Positions 54,328 to 64,000 are shown, counted from the first letter of the stretch. The stretch: 64,000 bases of DNA from Limnomonas spitsbergensis (GCA_037349105.1 JAYJMM010000020.1:242001-306000), one strand, 5' to 3'. A program made the numbers and translations. Notes: a model not told the origin generated them from the sequence alone.

Positions 54328-54464
54328 TGCTACTATGTAAGCCAGAATGTGCCTAAACAAGTTTTTGACCGCAAAGTACTGATACTCCGAGCCCGCCGTA
54401 TTGAAGCGGAGCGGAGCGGACCGGAGCAGAAGCGTATCCGGATTGTGCTACCTATGCTACCTTG

Positions 54465-54472
54465 AGCTATAC
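54465..54472. repeat. hAT target-site duplication, right (AGCTATAC)
   Basis: Second copy of the 8-bp duplication. Confidence 0.85.
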
Positions 54473-54984
54473 TGGCCGCGAGTGCGCAACGCGTCAAGAG
54501 GTGGCCGGATTAACTGTCTGCTGATATCTATGGCTTGCGCGGTAGCTGCATATCAACTGGGCTCGTCAGCCGGCTGTCTAGGGCTTACCGCAGATTGCGT
54601 AGGATAACTAGGACGACTTGTTGGGGCTTGTCCTAAGTTGTCCGTGACTCTTACTTCTTTCCGCATGGCTAGCTTCGCTAGCATGTCTTCTCTTCTGGTC
54701 GGTACTGTCTTGTATCAGCCTGGCTAGTATCTGGGATATGCCGGTAGTGCTTGATTACAATGGACTGTCTAACATCAAAGATACGAAGTAAGGGCCACGA
54801 GGCACAGCCGTAAGCTAAGCACCTCGGCAAGCCCTATTGTAAGGTATGAACTATGCCTCCGCTCACCCACAAGTGTGGGTGCTGGGCTAAATGCTGGGAC
54901 TCGGAGGCTCCGCAGAGAAGCTGCGGAGTCTATGCTGCCGCAATATGCGGATTTCACCATAATGTCACGTATACGGGTTTATAC

Positions 54985-55465
54985 TGTGACATGGCCGCTG
55001 GCCTTTGGGCTAACGCTCGCACCCTTTCACATATCGGCCGTCAATCAACGTGCGTACCGTGGTCACCAGCGATTTTCATTTCCATTCGGCAAACCCTCGT
55101 TTTCGCCAACCCCCCTGCGCCAGACCCCGAAAACCCCCTCCAACCAGACCCCGAAAACCCCCTTCGTACGGCTGGGCAAAAGCTTCACTGACGACGTTCG
55201 TAACTAGCCAGCGAATGTAGGCTACGTCCGGTTTTTATGTTCACGACCCTGTAGTTGCGGTTTATGTGGCCGTTGGCATGTGGGCTAACGCTCGCACCCT
55301 TTCACATAACGGCCGTCAATCAACGGGTGTACCGTGGTCACAAGTAATTTTCATTTTGGCCAACCCTGCTTTCGCCAAGCCCCCTACGCCTGACCCCGAA
55401 AACCCCCTTCAACCAAATCCCGCCATACGGCGAGGCAAAAGCTTTAATGACGATGTTCGTAAACA
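54985..55465. repeat. Tandem duplication of about 275 bp
   Basis: GGGCTAACGCTCGCACCCTT, CGGCCGTCAATCAACG, GTACCGTGGTCAC and ACCCCGAAAACCCCC occur in the same order at 54985-55205 and 55264-55465 with about 80% identity. No gene recognised. Confidence 0.85.
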
Positions 55466-55499
55466 AGGGTCTTTTCTCTGAAGCGCTGCATCGTCCATA

Positions 55500-57250
55500 T
55501 GAGCGCCAACCTCTTATGGACAGCTAAACGGGCACTTTTTCCATATTCCCTACAAAACAACAGCCCGCTCGTTTACCGATGGCCTTTGCCCCATATGTAC
55601 ACCACCTCCTAAGACTGGCCCACATTATGACGCTACTTCTGACACACATGGACACATGGTTGGAAGATGCAGGCATCCCCGTATGCATGCCTCTTATATC
55701 TCCCGACACAACAAGGCCATGTATCTTGGCTCTCTTATTAACTGTTCACACTTACACACCAGCAGAGCACTCTTTGCACGCTAGCCCGTAGCCACACGTT
55801 TATGTTGTCATTATAATATGTGTCGTTTCTTCTTGAGGCCATGGACAGTTCTGCTCCTCTGCTTCATGCTGCAACTAAGAATGGAATGTTATTGTTGTGT
55901 GATGGCAGCAAGGTTGCATGGTACTAAATATTGGACACATTTAAGGAAGCGAAGCGTGCGTCCCACCTAATTTCCGACTTTCTTGGAAGCCCGTAACTTG
56001 GGTTGTGCGGCCTTGTTCCGCTTGGGCCAAATTGGTCGTCGACAATTTGGTGACCAAGAGAATGTCAAACGTCTGCATTAAGACTACAATTGCTCCCCGG
56101 GAGGCATTTCGATGCTTACTGTGGACTGGATCCCATTGCCCCCCGGACTTGAATATTTTAGCAAATCGTCCACGCAACAAAATAAGCTATATGGCCGCGG
56201 ATAGCCCACAACCGAGCGGGAGCATTTTTGGGTATATAATTTTCCCGAGCGCGCAGCTCTTACGAGCTTAGTGATCAAGGTCCGCGCAACTACAAACAAA
56301 CCAACATTGCGCAAGGCAAATACTGCCGACTACAAGCCTTGGTTGTGTTTCGTTCGCAGAAGAAAAGGCCGTCAGTCGCGTTGGGCACAACGTTGTGCCC
56401 ATATTTTGTACCATAAATTAGTCCGCACACCCCCTTTAATTGATTTTTGGCCTGTGACCGAGCTGAGACTACGAAGTTCGCGCAACATGAATTATTGAAC
56501 TATTTTAACCGTGCATAGTGTTCGCGTAGTTCGCGCACCCCCCAAAATAAGTAATTAAACGCGGAGTGAAACCGGTTTGACGGTAAGACAAGGGGTCGTT
56601 GCACCCATCGCCCCCTTTGTTACTAGTAATTACTTGGTTTAAGTTGTGTTTATAGTGATTGCGGGCTTGCTTTGTGTTGAGAAGGCCTATTTTATTTGAG
56701 CATTATAGCGGCTAGAGTGTCAACTGTGTCTCCGCGGGTGGAGGTGCCATTAGGCGATTCCATAGTATGAGTGTTCGGCGATTTATGGATGCGGTGCAGT
56801 TAAGGTTTTCTTCTACGGTGTATTCGGTGTAAATGTCTAAATGATATGCAGAATTTCACCGACGGCTTAATTTACTTAATTTGGGATACAGAACATTACA
56901 ATCATCCCTTAGGGGAAAAACTGTAGTAAAGCCGTATATTACATTTGTTTACCCGTACAATTACAAGCATAAACCATAAACCCGTAAAATTACAGCTCTC
57001 AACCAAACCATGGGCCTAGTGCTCCCCGGGTCTCCAGCCGAATTTCCGGTCATCTGATATTTCATGTTGTCGGTTTAGCCCCCCAAAAATGTTCAATTAG
57101 GGATGGCACCTAAATTCGCTTCGTTTTTGTCACCTGATTAGCCAAGGTCGGTGGTTATTGAGTCAATCGTGATAATCTTGGGTGTAATGCTCACATGGGT
57201 GGGGCTACTTTATTGTTCGGAAAACCACTTGCCGAGTTTTATTTGTTAGG
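55500..57250. other. AT-rich intergenic stretch, nothing identified
   Basis: No coding frame with a recognisable domain, no fixed-period repeat. Scattered GTTCGCGCA/GTCCGCGCAA words near 56280-56540. Minus-strand frame 55941-56180 is open but carries no motif. Confidence 0.4.
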
Positions 57251-57266
57251 TGATTTACGGATTTCT

Positions 57267-57561
57267 TCAACCCGAATCCCTCTTACGGCGTAATCGCCCG
57301 AAACTGTATAGTATTATATAAACCCCTTCCCCTATACAAAAGTTTCCAAGCAGCTCATTATTTTGCTGAATCCTATCATGATATTGTTCTCTTCGTTCGG
57401 ACGTCCTCAACACCCAAGCCCCAACGAAATTGTCTACCTTAGTTGTCTCCCGCAACTCCGTAAGCACTAGCACTGCATGCACACTTAACCCGTAACCCTC
57501 AACCGTGACACAAGAGTGCCTCACTGCCTCGTCAAGAAAGTCAAATGCCTGTCATCGGATT
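57267..57561 (-). CDS. Hypothetical exon-like ORF
   Basis: Minus strand, possible acceptor ATGACAG upstream of AFDFLDEAVRHSCVTVEGYG, then HAVLVLTELRETTKVDNFVG and WVLRTSERREQYHDRIQQNN, to a stop at about 57267. Composition and charge pattern look coding, but the start is not certain and no family is recognised. Confidence 0.3.
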
Positions 57562-57892
57562 CGATTGACGCATCCGCAATGACGTGAACTCTTTGGGCCA
57601 TGGCAAAATAGTGCATACACTGACATGTTGAATTGCGGTAAGGTATGTATAGTTTGCAAAATATGGTTGATGCATGTTGGGGGCATGACTCGGTTATGCA
57701 CATGGGACTAGGCCCTTCGACAGAATAAGGGCAGATGCTGATGAACATCATGAACATGTTCTGGGAGGGGTAGGTGGTGACCCTGGAGGGTTTTGGGCCG
57801 CATTATGCCCACCTTTTTCCAAGGAGGGGCTGTGTTATTTGGGCACAAATGAGCTCCACTTCCTCTGTCTCCATGCAAGGGACATGCTTCCT

Positions 57893-58121
57893 CTTCATTG
57901 TCAATAACGTTACACCTCTGGGCCCGCTCAAAGCTCGGCCGCGTGGGCGACCAACTGTTCAGAAGGGAGTAATGAAGGAACGAAAAGGAGGAGAGGGGGA
58001 AAGGAACAAAAGGAGAGGCCGGGAAGGCAACGAAGGCTAAGTCCGACACCTGAATTCCACTAGAGACTAACCCTCAACAAAGCCTCTAAAAAAAACAGAA
58101 AAGCAAGTGTATCCCACCCCT
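57893..58121 (-). mobile_element. Older LINE 3' end (3' tail only)
   Basis: Aligned with the tail just to its right (58122-58330): TTCTGATCAGT/TTCTGAACAGT, CGCGGCCAAGC/CGCGGCCGAGC, and coding remnants TLAF../ALAF... Followed in the minus direction by GGGCCCAGAGGTGTAACG, which is also found at 47929-47986. A second, more decayed insertion of the same family lying head-to-tail. Confidence 0.6.
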
Positions 58122-58147
58122 GCTTGGCCGCGAGGGCGCCCCACTGA

Positions 58148-58720
58148 TCAGAAGGGAGAAGAGAATAAACTAAAAAATGGGGGAAAGAACAACAATAACA
58201 ACCCCCAAAACTGACCAAAAGAGAAGGCCGGAAAGGCCAAAGACACCGGCATCATAAACCCCGACCAACCCTCAATAATGCCCACAGCACAGTCCACGAA
58301 AGCAAGTGCGTCCCACCCATGCTCAGCCTGGTACAACTGATGAAAGTTAGTGGCAGCGCCCGGAGGACCTGCCCACCCCTGCTCCCGTAACTGCTCCCTG
58401 ACACGAGGGTACTGGAAGCACACATGCAGCGCGTCCTCTATCTGCTCGCTATCCCCCCGTGCCCAACACCGCTGGCAGCAGCGTGCCTGTCGCCGCTGAC
58501 CGTTGCGCCGTCCTCTCGTATTAGCAGTGCTCATCGCGCCAAGCCGCAGTACAAGCACACTCCTTCTGACTAGTGCGGCTCTTGGCTTGCGCCAGCACGG
58601 CGCCCGCCGTGGACTGGAACCAGGCGCGGTAGGTCGCCACAGATCTGTGCTCGGTGGTAGGGTCCCTGGGGTCCCCACCGCCGCTTGCGTCCAGCCGTGC
58701 TTGCTCGTAGGCTGCGTCAA
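58148..58720 (-). pseudogene. LINE ORF2 C-terminus with CCHC-type finger
   Basis: Third frame: RRQARCCQRCWARGDSEQIE followed by DALHVCFQYPRVREQLREQG gives Cys-x2-Cys ... His ... Cys and the PxVREQL-type helix typical of LINE C-terminal fingers. Then GWDALAFVDCAVGIIEGWSG and a hydrophobic end running into the 3' tail. Confidence 0.65.
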
Positions 58721-59006
58721 CGAGTGCCAACACCTCTGTGACGGGTAGGCGCTGTAGGGCAGCTGCTGCCTCGCGCAAGGTGGGGGTGGCTGCCCCCCGC
58801 TCCAGCTCCTCTAATGCACCCAGCAGATCAGAGCACCAAGTGCGGCCGCCAGTGCCCTGTCTGATTGCAAGCTGCATATCTGCTGCCATAGCTTGAGCCA
58901 TGAGAGGGCTGTATTGCTGTGCCTCCGGTGCCACCGCTGCATTGTAGAAGCGGAGGATATGGGCCCACCAGTCTCGCTGTAGTGGCTGGAGCTGCAGCTC
59001 TCTCAT
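58521..59006 (-). pseudogene. LINE ORF2 segment after the RT domain
   Basis: 161 codons continuing ORF2 in a second frame: MRELQLQPLQRDWWAHILRF, AVAPEAQQYSPLMAQAMAAD, LLGALEELERGAATPTLREA, then ARLDASGGGDPRDPTTEHRS. Matches the helical spacer found between RT and zinc finger in many algal LINEs by position only. Confidence 0.6.
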
Positions 59007-59699
59007 GACTCCCCAACTGGCGGCTGATGCAGGTAGCCCCGCAGCCTATCGTAGGTGCTGAAGCAAGCTGGACTGCATTTTGCTGGAGAGACATTGCCGC
59101 GGCCAGGTGGCTGGTGGCCCACACCACGTCGCCGTAGTTGGCCGCAGGCGCTGCGTACGCAGCTGCCAGCCTGATGCGGGTTGGAGGATGGCGCCTTAGG
59201 CCCACCTTGGCTGCCATGCGGCGAACACGGTGCAGCGCGGCAGCCAAAGGCGCCTGTCTACCCTTCATGGCCCTCTTCATGCCGCCGCTTTCGTGCTGAG
59301 TGATGCCCACGAATTTGAATTCTTGGACAGGCTTCAACACGGTACGGTCAGGGCCATACACGCAAACATGGGCTGGCTGTCGGCGTTGCGCTGCTAAGCG
59401 GCTGCCAAACTCCATTATCTCTGTCTTACTGACATTGACATGAAGCTGTTTATGTGCCGCATACTCATACAAGGCATCAAGCATGGGATGCAGCCCTGCT
59501 GGGGTGCGGGCTAACAAGGAGAGGGCATCCGCATACAGCAGGCAGCGTAGCTGTCGCCCTGCCTGCATCTCAATGCCCTTTGCCGGGCACTTGGCTGCGA
59601 GCATGGCCGGCAGGTCACTGAGGAAAAGGCTAAAGAGCAGGGGGCTCAGGGGGCAGCCCTGTTTGATGCCTCTGGCGTTGTCAAAAATGGAGAATTAAA
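58828..59699 (-). pseudogene. LINE reverse transcriptase, C-terminal half, mutated YADD box
   Basis: Reads ARGIKQGCPLSPLLFSLFLS (RT motif with GxxQGxPLSPxLF), a spacer AKCPAKGIEMQAGRQL, then CLLYADALSLLA (YADD box, positions about 59527-59538), LDALYEYAAHKQLHVNVSKT, VQEFKFVGITQHE and a thumb-like Ala/Arg-rich region. The second catalytic Asp of YADD is Ala (GCC for GAC), which should abolish polymerase activity. The frame shifts at about 59006. The N-terminal endonuclease and first RT motifs are missing. Confidence 0.85.
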
Positions 59700-60003
59700 T
59701 TAGGCAGGTTACCGGTATGTGATATGTCGATTAATATCGATAAGAGGTTGTAACTTACGGTAGATAAATTGTGGCAAAACGTAAAGCCACGTGCAAAATC
59801 TAAAAAATGAAGCTCTCCCATAAAAATACAGTTCCAATTTACGAAGGGAATTTATACATTGATGACGAACTTAATTGCCCACTTTCGAATCTCTGACCTA
59901 TGTGGTAGAATGGATGGAGGGAAATTCGAAAGCGGTGAGGAATGCACATTCCTTGTGATACTAGCCGGGGAAAAAAAGGCGCCATGCGAGCACAAATCTG
60001 TCG
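59700..60003. other. AT-rich spacer upstream of the tRNA gene
   Basis: No gene seen; a GGTAAGAGGTTG/GATAAGAGGTTG word occurs at both 59739 and 60148, on either side of the tRNA. Confidence 0.4.
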
Positions 60004-60076
60004 TCCCAATTGGCGCAATGGATAGCGCACCGAACTTCTAATTCGGGGGTTGCGGGTTCGAGTCCCGCATTGGGAG
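60004..60076 (+). tRNA. tRNA-Arg (anticodon UCU)
   Basis: Perfect cloverleaf: acceptor TCCCAAT/ATTGGGA, D-arm GCGC..GCGC, anticodon stem CCGAA/TTCGG with loop CTTCTAA (anticodon TCT, 60037-60039), T-arm GCGGG/CCCGC with TTCGAGT. A box TGGCGCAATGG and B box GGTTCGAGTCC (60055-60065) are intact. No intron. No run of four T follows within about 170 bp, so the usual Pol III terminator is not obvious; it could instead be the head of a tRNA-derived SINE, although the perfect stems favour a real gene. Confidence 0.9.
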
Positions 60077-60239
60077 AATCAGATCCCCGCGGTTGAATGC
60101 GGTTATAACTTCTTGTCGCTGGATACGTTTAGTTAAAAACTATCGTCAGGTAAGAGGTTGAGGAACTGCAAGTACGGTATGCGGGTCCTGCTACCATCAA
60201 ACGAAGTTGTAACTGAGTTTGACAGTACTGGCTGAAAGT

Positions 60240-60380
60240 GCTGCGCGGACGAAAATTTTAATTATTTCCAGTGATGCGCGATGTTAAATTAAATTACCTG
60301 CTGCGCGACGTTAAATTCAATTAAAATTTCGTCGCTGCGCGACCGTTTTTTAAATTCTTTTTTAGGTGCGCGACGAAAAA
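60240..60380. repeat. GCGCGACG/AAATT repeat with inverted arms
   Basis: GCGCGA(C/T)GTTAAATT words repeat; GACGAAAATTTTAATT near 60248 is nearly the reverse complement of AATTAAAATTTCGTC near 60318. Confidence 0.55.
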
Positions 60381-61560
60381 AAATCGTGTTTGGGGGGTGC
60401 GCGGAGTCTAAGGCGTTTTACGGTAGTGTGATTCTGCTTTCTTCTTAATTTTGCCCTTCCATTACTTATGTTACATCGATCACACAGTTGGGTAAAGGCT
60501 CATTCTCAATGCACTATTCACCTCTCTATATCCAAGTGAGGCTATTAATGTTGCAACAATATGAGTGTGATAGCATTCCCAATTTATAAAATACCCATGG
60601 TTCTCAGGTTCGTGTCCCATGCATGCTTCAAATGTGATGCCCAACTGGACTGTATAAACTCAACGATACGCTCATGCATGGACAAATTAATCGAACTTCC
60701 AAATCAGAAACACATCAGGAGCCCTTTCAGCAAATTTGCTGTACTCATGAATGCATTTCTTCGAGAAAGTCTGACACAATATAATGCGAAATGGGGTTCA
60801 GATAGAACCATCCATAGAACTGGTAAATTAATCCAGCTACCAAGAAAATGATCATCGCTATCACAGCAAATCTTGTAACATTTTCACCAACCTTGCATGT
60901 AATGCAAACATACTACAACATGTTGGGCTCTGTCACCGCAAAGGGACTCTGGTGTAAGGTAAGACGGTGATTGTGTTATTACACCGTAAAACAGTAAAAT
61001 ACTGACTGAAGAACCGTAATGATCTGTGGCACCATACAAAGGCCCAACGTCACGGCCGTAACACACCCAACACTGACTATAATGCATGCACATGTTCACG
61101 CACCCACGTAATTCTGCAAAATACCTGCAAGTTGATTCTTAATTTTTTCAACGTGACAATCAGGTTTGCCCAAATATCGAAGGTAATCCACACGCAATGT
61201 CGCGAAAACATCACCAATTCATCCACACGCAATGTCATGGAAACATCACGAACCAAACATGCTCGCATGCACGCTCTTATGCGGGCACACCCAAGTATAC
61301 AAATACATTCAATTATGTTGAAGTATCTAAATTAAGTTCTCACGCATGCCGGGACAACATCACCAACCGATCATGCATGTATAGCATGTGTGCATGCACG
61401 CCACCATGCGGGCATTAACGGTGCATACACACATGCTTGCTAACATTGAGCATTTCAGCATTTTTCTTTCTTTCTACAGCATGCACGCAAGAGACAAAAC
61501 CGCATACCAAATCAGATCCGCCAATGCAGTACGTCGGTCATGATGATAATAAAAGAAACC
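60381..61560. other. Intergenic stretch with one TE tail and short CATGCA repeats
   Basis: Contains the tail at 60614-60660, and between 61190 and 61420 imperfect repeats of CACACGCAATGTC, AACATCACCAA and CATGCACGC words. No supported gene. Confidence 0.45.
60614..60660 (+). mobile_element. 3' tail of an element related to the ORF1-only insertion
   Basis: GTCCCATGCAT, CAAATGTGATGCCC, TTGGACTGTA(A) of 22102-22145 recur here in order (GTCCCATGCATGCTT, CAAATGTGATGCCC, CTGGACTGTATAAACT). Only about 45 bp are shared, so this is a short or decayed insertion. Confidence 0.55.
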
Positions 61561-62040
61561 ATGTCAGTCTCCCTCGCCCTTGCAATGCACTCTGCCGCGA
61601 CACATACTAACCGGGGGAAGGCAACCCAGCCGGAAGCTGGCTGGCCTCCTTCTCCTTCGCCTCTGCTTACTGCCCACTGTTGAGACATGCCCCCTACTCT
61701 GACATGGTAGCTATGGTCAGAAAGTGCACACACCTACCACGGCTTAATTAGGTTTGTGACTATGTCTCCCTCGCCCTTGCAACTAATGCACTCTGCCGCA
61801 ACACACAACCGGCGGCAGACCAGCCGGCAGCAGGTGGGCCTCCCTCTCCTCTGCCTTATGCTGAGACTTGACCTTACTCCGACATAGACGCCATGGTTGG
61901 AAAGTGCACGCACGTACCACGGCTTGATAATGTATGTGACAATCTCTCCATTGTCCTTGCAATGTACTCTGCCGCGACACACAAAGGGCGGCAGACCAGA
62001 CGGCAGCAGGCTGGAGTCCTCCGCCTACGCCTCATGAAGA
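61560..62040. repeat. Three tandem copies of a roughly 180-200-bp segment
   Basis: GTCTCCCTCGCCCTTGCAAT, CACTCTGCCGCGACACAC, GGCGGCAGACCAGCCGGCAG, then GAAAGTGCACGCACGTACCA recur starting near 61565, 61764 and 61941. Minus-strand frames (VCVAAECI...) could be a repeated exon, but none has a recognised domain. Confidence 0.85.
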
Positions 62041-62052
62041 CAACTGAGATTA

Positions 62053-64000
62053 CTACCCCACGGGCTCAACTCCTCCCCGAACAACACACAGCCGGCCGTG
62101 GCGCCACTGGTGTTGCCGCCGTCCAGCGAGCTGCTGTCCTGCAACGCTGACGTCACGCCCAAGGGAGTGCCGGCCACGCCGCCACTGAGACTGCTGCGCG
62201 TGGCCGGTGCGATGAGCCCGGCAAACGGAGGGGGCTACTTGTGGCGCGGATGGCGGGGTATCGGCCATCTGCTGAGGCCTGGGGAAAGGAGCACCAACAG
62301 CAGGCGGAGGCCCGCCAAGGGGGCTGACTCCGAGGCAATTTATCGCAACCACAGCCGCAGCCGTACCAATGCCTAAAAACCTCTGGCTACTCCCTGACAT
62401 CCTCGGGGCAGAAGCTAAGACAAAAGGCGTCATCCCTGCTGCCCCACTGTTGAGCACGTTGGCGGCTACCGGCCCAACATGCTGCGGCTCGCCGCTGCGT
62501 CTGATCACGTCAGTCGTCCCTGCACCCTCTTCTTCTTTTGCGGCCGCCAAATTACGCTCTGCCTCCGCAGGAAAGCCAGTACCGGAAGCTGGTTCCCTGC
62601 GGGCCCTGCCCCCGCCAGCCGCCCGTGCATTAGGACCTCCATCCGACCGGCCAAAGCTTGGGCTTACCTCCGCTGGCGCATACTGCCCATCGCAGCCCAG
62701 CTCAAAGCCGCTGCAGCTGCCACCTTCTGCCTGCCCTCGGGACGAGGCATCGGAGCGGCCAACATGGCACCACCTCTGTTCCTGCGCCCGTTGTTGCACG
62801 TTCTCCCGCTGCGGCGATCGCTCCTGCCGCAGTGTCGACTGATGACGCACCTTTACCCGGAGAGGATTGCCTGCTGGCCATGGCCGTTTTAGTCGGAGGC
62901 CGAAATGCCACCGGGATTTCCGACTTGTTCCATTGATTCCGCCAGATCTGACCCCATGCCATACCTGCTGACACATATCTGTAAACCCGACGATGTCTGC
63001 AAACAAAAGCGTAACATCGGGATGCCACTCTGTATAGTCCTGGGCTCCGCTTGCAGCCGTAGGGGCGGGAAAAGCCAGTTGCTTCTGCTGCGTCGACATA
63101 CGTGGGGGCAGAGGCACTACTCCTGCTAGTGCCGGGCGCTGCTGCCGTGGCCACAGCAGCTGCGAAAGGCCGTGTCACGTCTGCCTCTGTGGCGCCGCAC
63201 TTACCTCTGATGCCGACGCCATCAAAATTGACCGGAGCCTCATGAAACTGCTGCCGGAAGTCCAGCTCGCAACCCCTCCTCGCTTGTCAGTGCCCGGCCG
63301 CTCGCTACCGCCAGCTCCTGCTGTCGAGAGTCTCCGCAGGTTTCGCCCGCATAAAGCCCGGCTCGCGTCATGACCAGGGTGACCTGTACCCGCCAGCTCA
63401 GAGCCGCTATCTTCAGCTGATTGCGCCGCTGCTACTGCAGCCTCAGCTGCTGCTTCTGCTTCTACCAGTGCCGAAAGCCTCCCTAGGTTACTCCCGCGTG
63501 ATGCCCAGCCCAAATTCCCTCCCCGTTCACCCCCTGCAGACCCCACAGGCTCGGCATATGTTCCTGCAGCCGCCTCTGCTGCAGCGGTGGCTGCGGCCTC
63601 GACCACAACAGACGTCGCTGCAGCTGACGCTGCTTCAACTACTGCGGCCGCTGCTGCTGCTGCTGCCTCGACAACCACAGTTGCTGCAGCAGCCGAGCCC
63701 GCCGCCTTGAACACTGCCGCTGCTGCCACAGCTGTGACAGCTTCCACGACCGCTGCTGCAGCTGCCGCCGCAGCTTCAACAATGGCTCAAACTGCATTTA
63801 CTGCTGCTGCTGCAGCAGCTCTTTCGTCCGCAAACGCCGGAGCGTCCGGAGCAATTTTGTCCTGCGTTCCTCAATGGTGATGGCTTCTCTGCAAGGCTCC
63901 CATTTCGGAACTCCTTGAGGTCGTCTCCCGAGCCGCCTCATTCCCCACTAGTCCTCCACCTCCTGCCACCCCTCGTCCTAATCATGACACCCGCCATCTC
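62053..64000 (-). pseudogene. Diverged guanylyl cyclase paralog, partial (extends past the window)
   Basis: Same layout as the array fragments on the same strand: an Ala/Val-rich tract (63747 to about 63400), a segment ending SGSSFMRLRSILMASASEVS that mirrors SGSLRRLRSIMAQSASVGYA of the array, then exon 62965-63039 (75 nt, acceptor GCCCAG, donor GTATGG) reading DYTEWHPDVTLLFADIVGFT and DMCQQ. The exon is intact, including the metal-binding Asp. The next exon (VESL..KIETIGD) is not found in 59700-62900, where a long minus-strand frame of low-complexity sequence (62053-63117) continues instead. So this is either truncated or has a very large intron. Whether the gene is functional cannot be judged because its 5' part is outside the window. 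Confidence 0.65.
62965..63039 (-). other. Intact class III cyclase exon (FADIVGF) of the paralog
   Basis: 25 codons, phase 0 at both ends, identical in length and splice phase to the array exons; differs from them at the start (DYTEWHP against DNAEWHP) and at many silent sites, as expected of older divergence under protein-level constraint. Confidence 0.8.

Larger units (their letters stand above)
52971..54464. mobile_element. hAT-type DNA transposon, non-autonomous, 1494 bp
   Basis: Ends with CAAGGTAGCA at the left and its reverse complement TGCTACCTTG at the right, flanked by a perfect 8-bp duplication AGCTATAC. An 8-bp target duplication and short imperfect ends starting CA are typical of the hAT superfamily. 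Just inside both ends are subterminal GTAGCACA and TCCGGATACG motifs in inverted orientation; the left one also forms a local hairpin (GTATCCGGAGC with GCTCCGGATAC, about 53003-53037). It contains a short ORF with a BED-finger-like segment (53098-53409) and a 421-bp inverted-repeat insertion. No hAT dimerisation domain or catalytic core is present, so mobility would need a transposase elsewhere. Confidence 0.8.
58122..59699 (-). mobile_element. 5'-truncated LINE (non-LTR retrotransposon)
   Basis: Contains the C-terminal half of the reverse transcriptase, the region after it and a CCHC-type finger, in three frames separated by frameshifts, and ends in a 3' tail shared with three other sites in the window. 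The 5' end at about 59699 cuts into the RT domain, as expected of incomplete target-primed reverse transcription. Confidence 0.8.

Noticed and set aside
57708..58049. Minus-strand ORF over the LINE tail
   Set aside because: Lies in the decayed 3' tail; its Phe/Ser/Pro-rich sequence is explained by the AG-rich tail.
62098..62376. Plus-strand ORFs at 62098-62936
   Set aside because: Opposite to the cyclase paralog, with no motif; low-complexity GC-rich sequence is open on both strands.

Overview
The window looks like nuclear DNA of a green alga, most likely a chlorophyte of the Chlamydomonas/Volvox group. This is inference. It rests on class III guanylyl cyclase exons with GT-AG introns, Ala/Gly-rich low-complexity coding sequence, a TGTAA poly(A)-type signal, many minisatellites, and degenerate LINE, hAT and gag-bearing retroelements. 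No prokaryotic operon structure is visible. Very little of the window looks like intact single-copy protein-coding sequence.

Region 1 (1-37367) is a tandem macrosatellite of nine units plus a partial tenth, 3.4-4.2 kb each, all in the same direction. On the minus strand every complete unit carries part of a guanylyl cyclase gene: an Arg/Ala-rich upstream part, a 75-nt exon with the metal-binding FADIVGF motif, a decayed duplicate of that exon, and a 155-nt exon with the guanine-specifying KIETIGD motif. That last exon has an in-frame TGA right after GD in every copy. The second half of the catalytic domain is absent from every unit. Each unit also holds a C-rich TGCC minisatellite and a 0.9-1.3 kb G-rich, telomere-like minisatellite. 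Units at the right are nearly identical and have open frames; units at the left are diverged and frameshifted. Unit 6 is split by a 1907-bp retroelement-like insertion (20249-22155) whose only gene is a LINE ORF1-type protein (coiled coil plus RRM).

Region 2 (37368-44460, minus strand) is a frameshifted gag-type retroelement with three CCHC knuckles and a retropepsin-like stretch but no visible reverse transcriptase or integrase. It joins the macrosatellite directly. Region 3 (44640-46830) has exon-like fragments and a small ORF with a nuclear-localisation-like motif. Region 4 (46829-50100) is a run of three unrelated tandem repeats (34, 147 and about 59 bp) with LINE 3' tails between the first two.

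Region 5 (50950-57500) holds degenerate coding remnants, a hAT-type element with a perfect 8-bp target duplication (52971-54464) containing a 421-bp inverted-repeat element, and short duplications. Region 6 (57890-59699) is a 5'-truncated LINE with a mutated YADD box. A tRNA-Arg(UCU) gene lies at 60004-60076. Region 7 (61560-64000) has a triplicated segment of about 190 bp and, on the minus strand, a diverged cyclase paralog whose FADIVGF exon is intact; it runs off the window and may resemble the source of the array.
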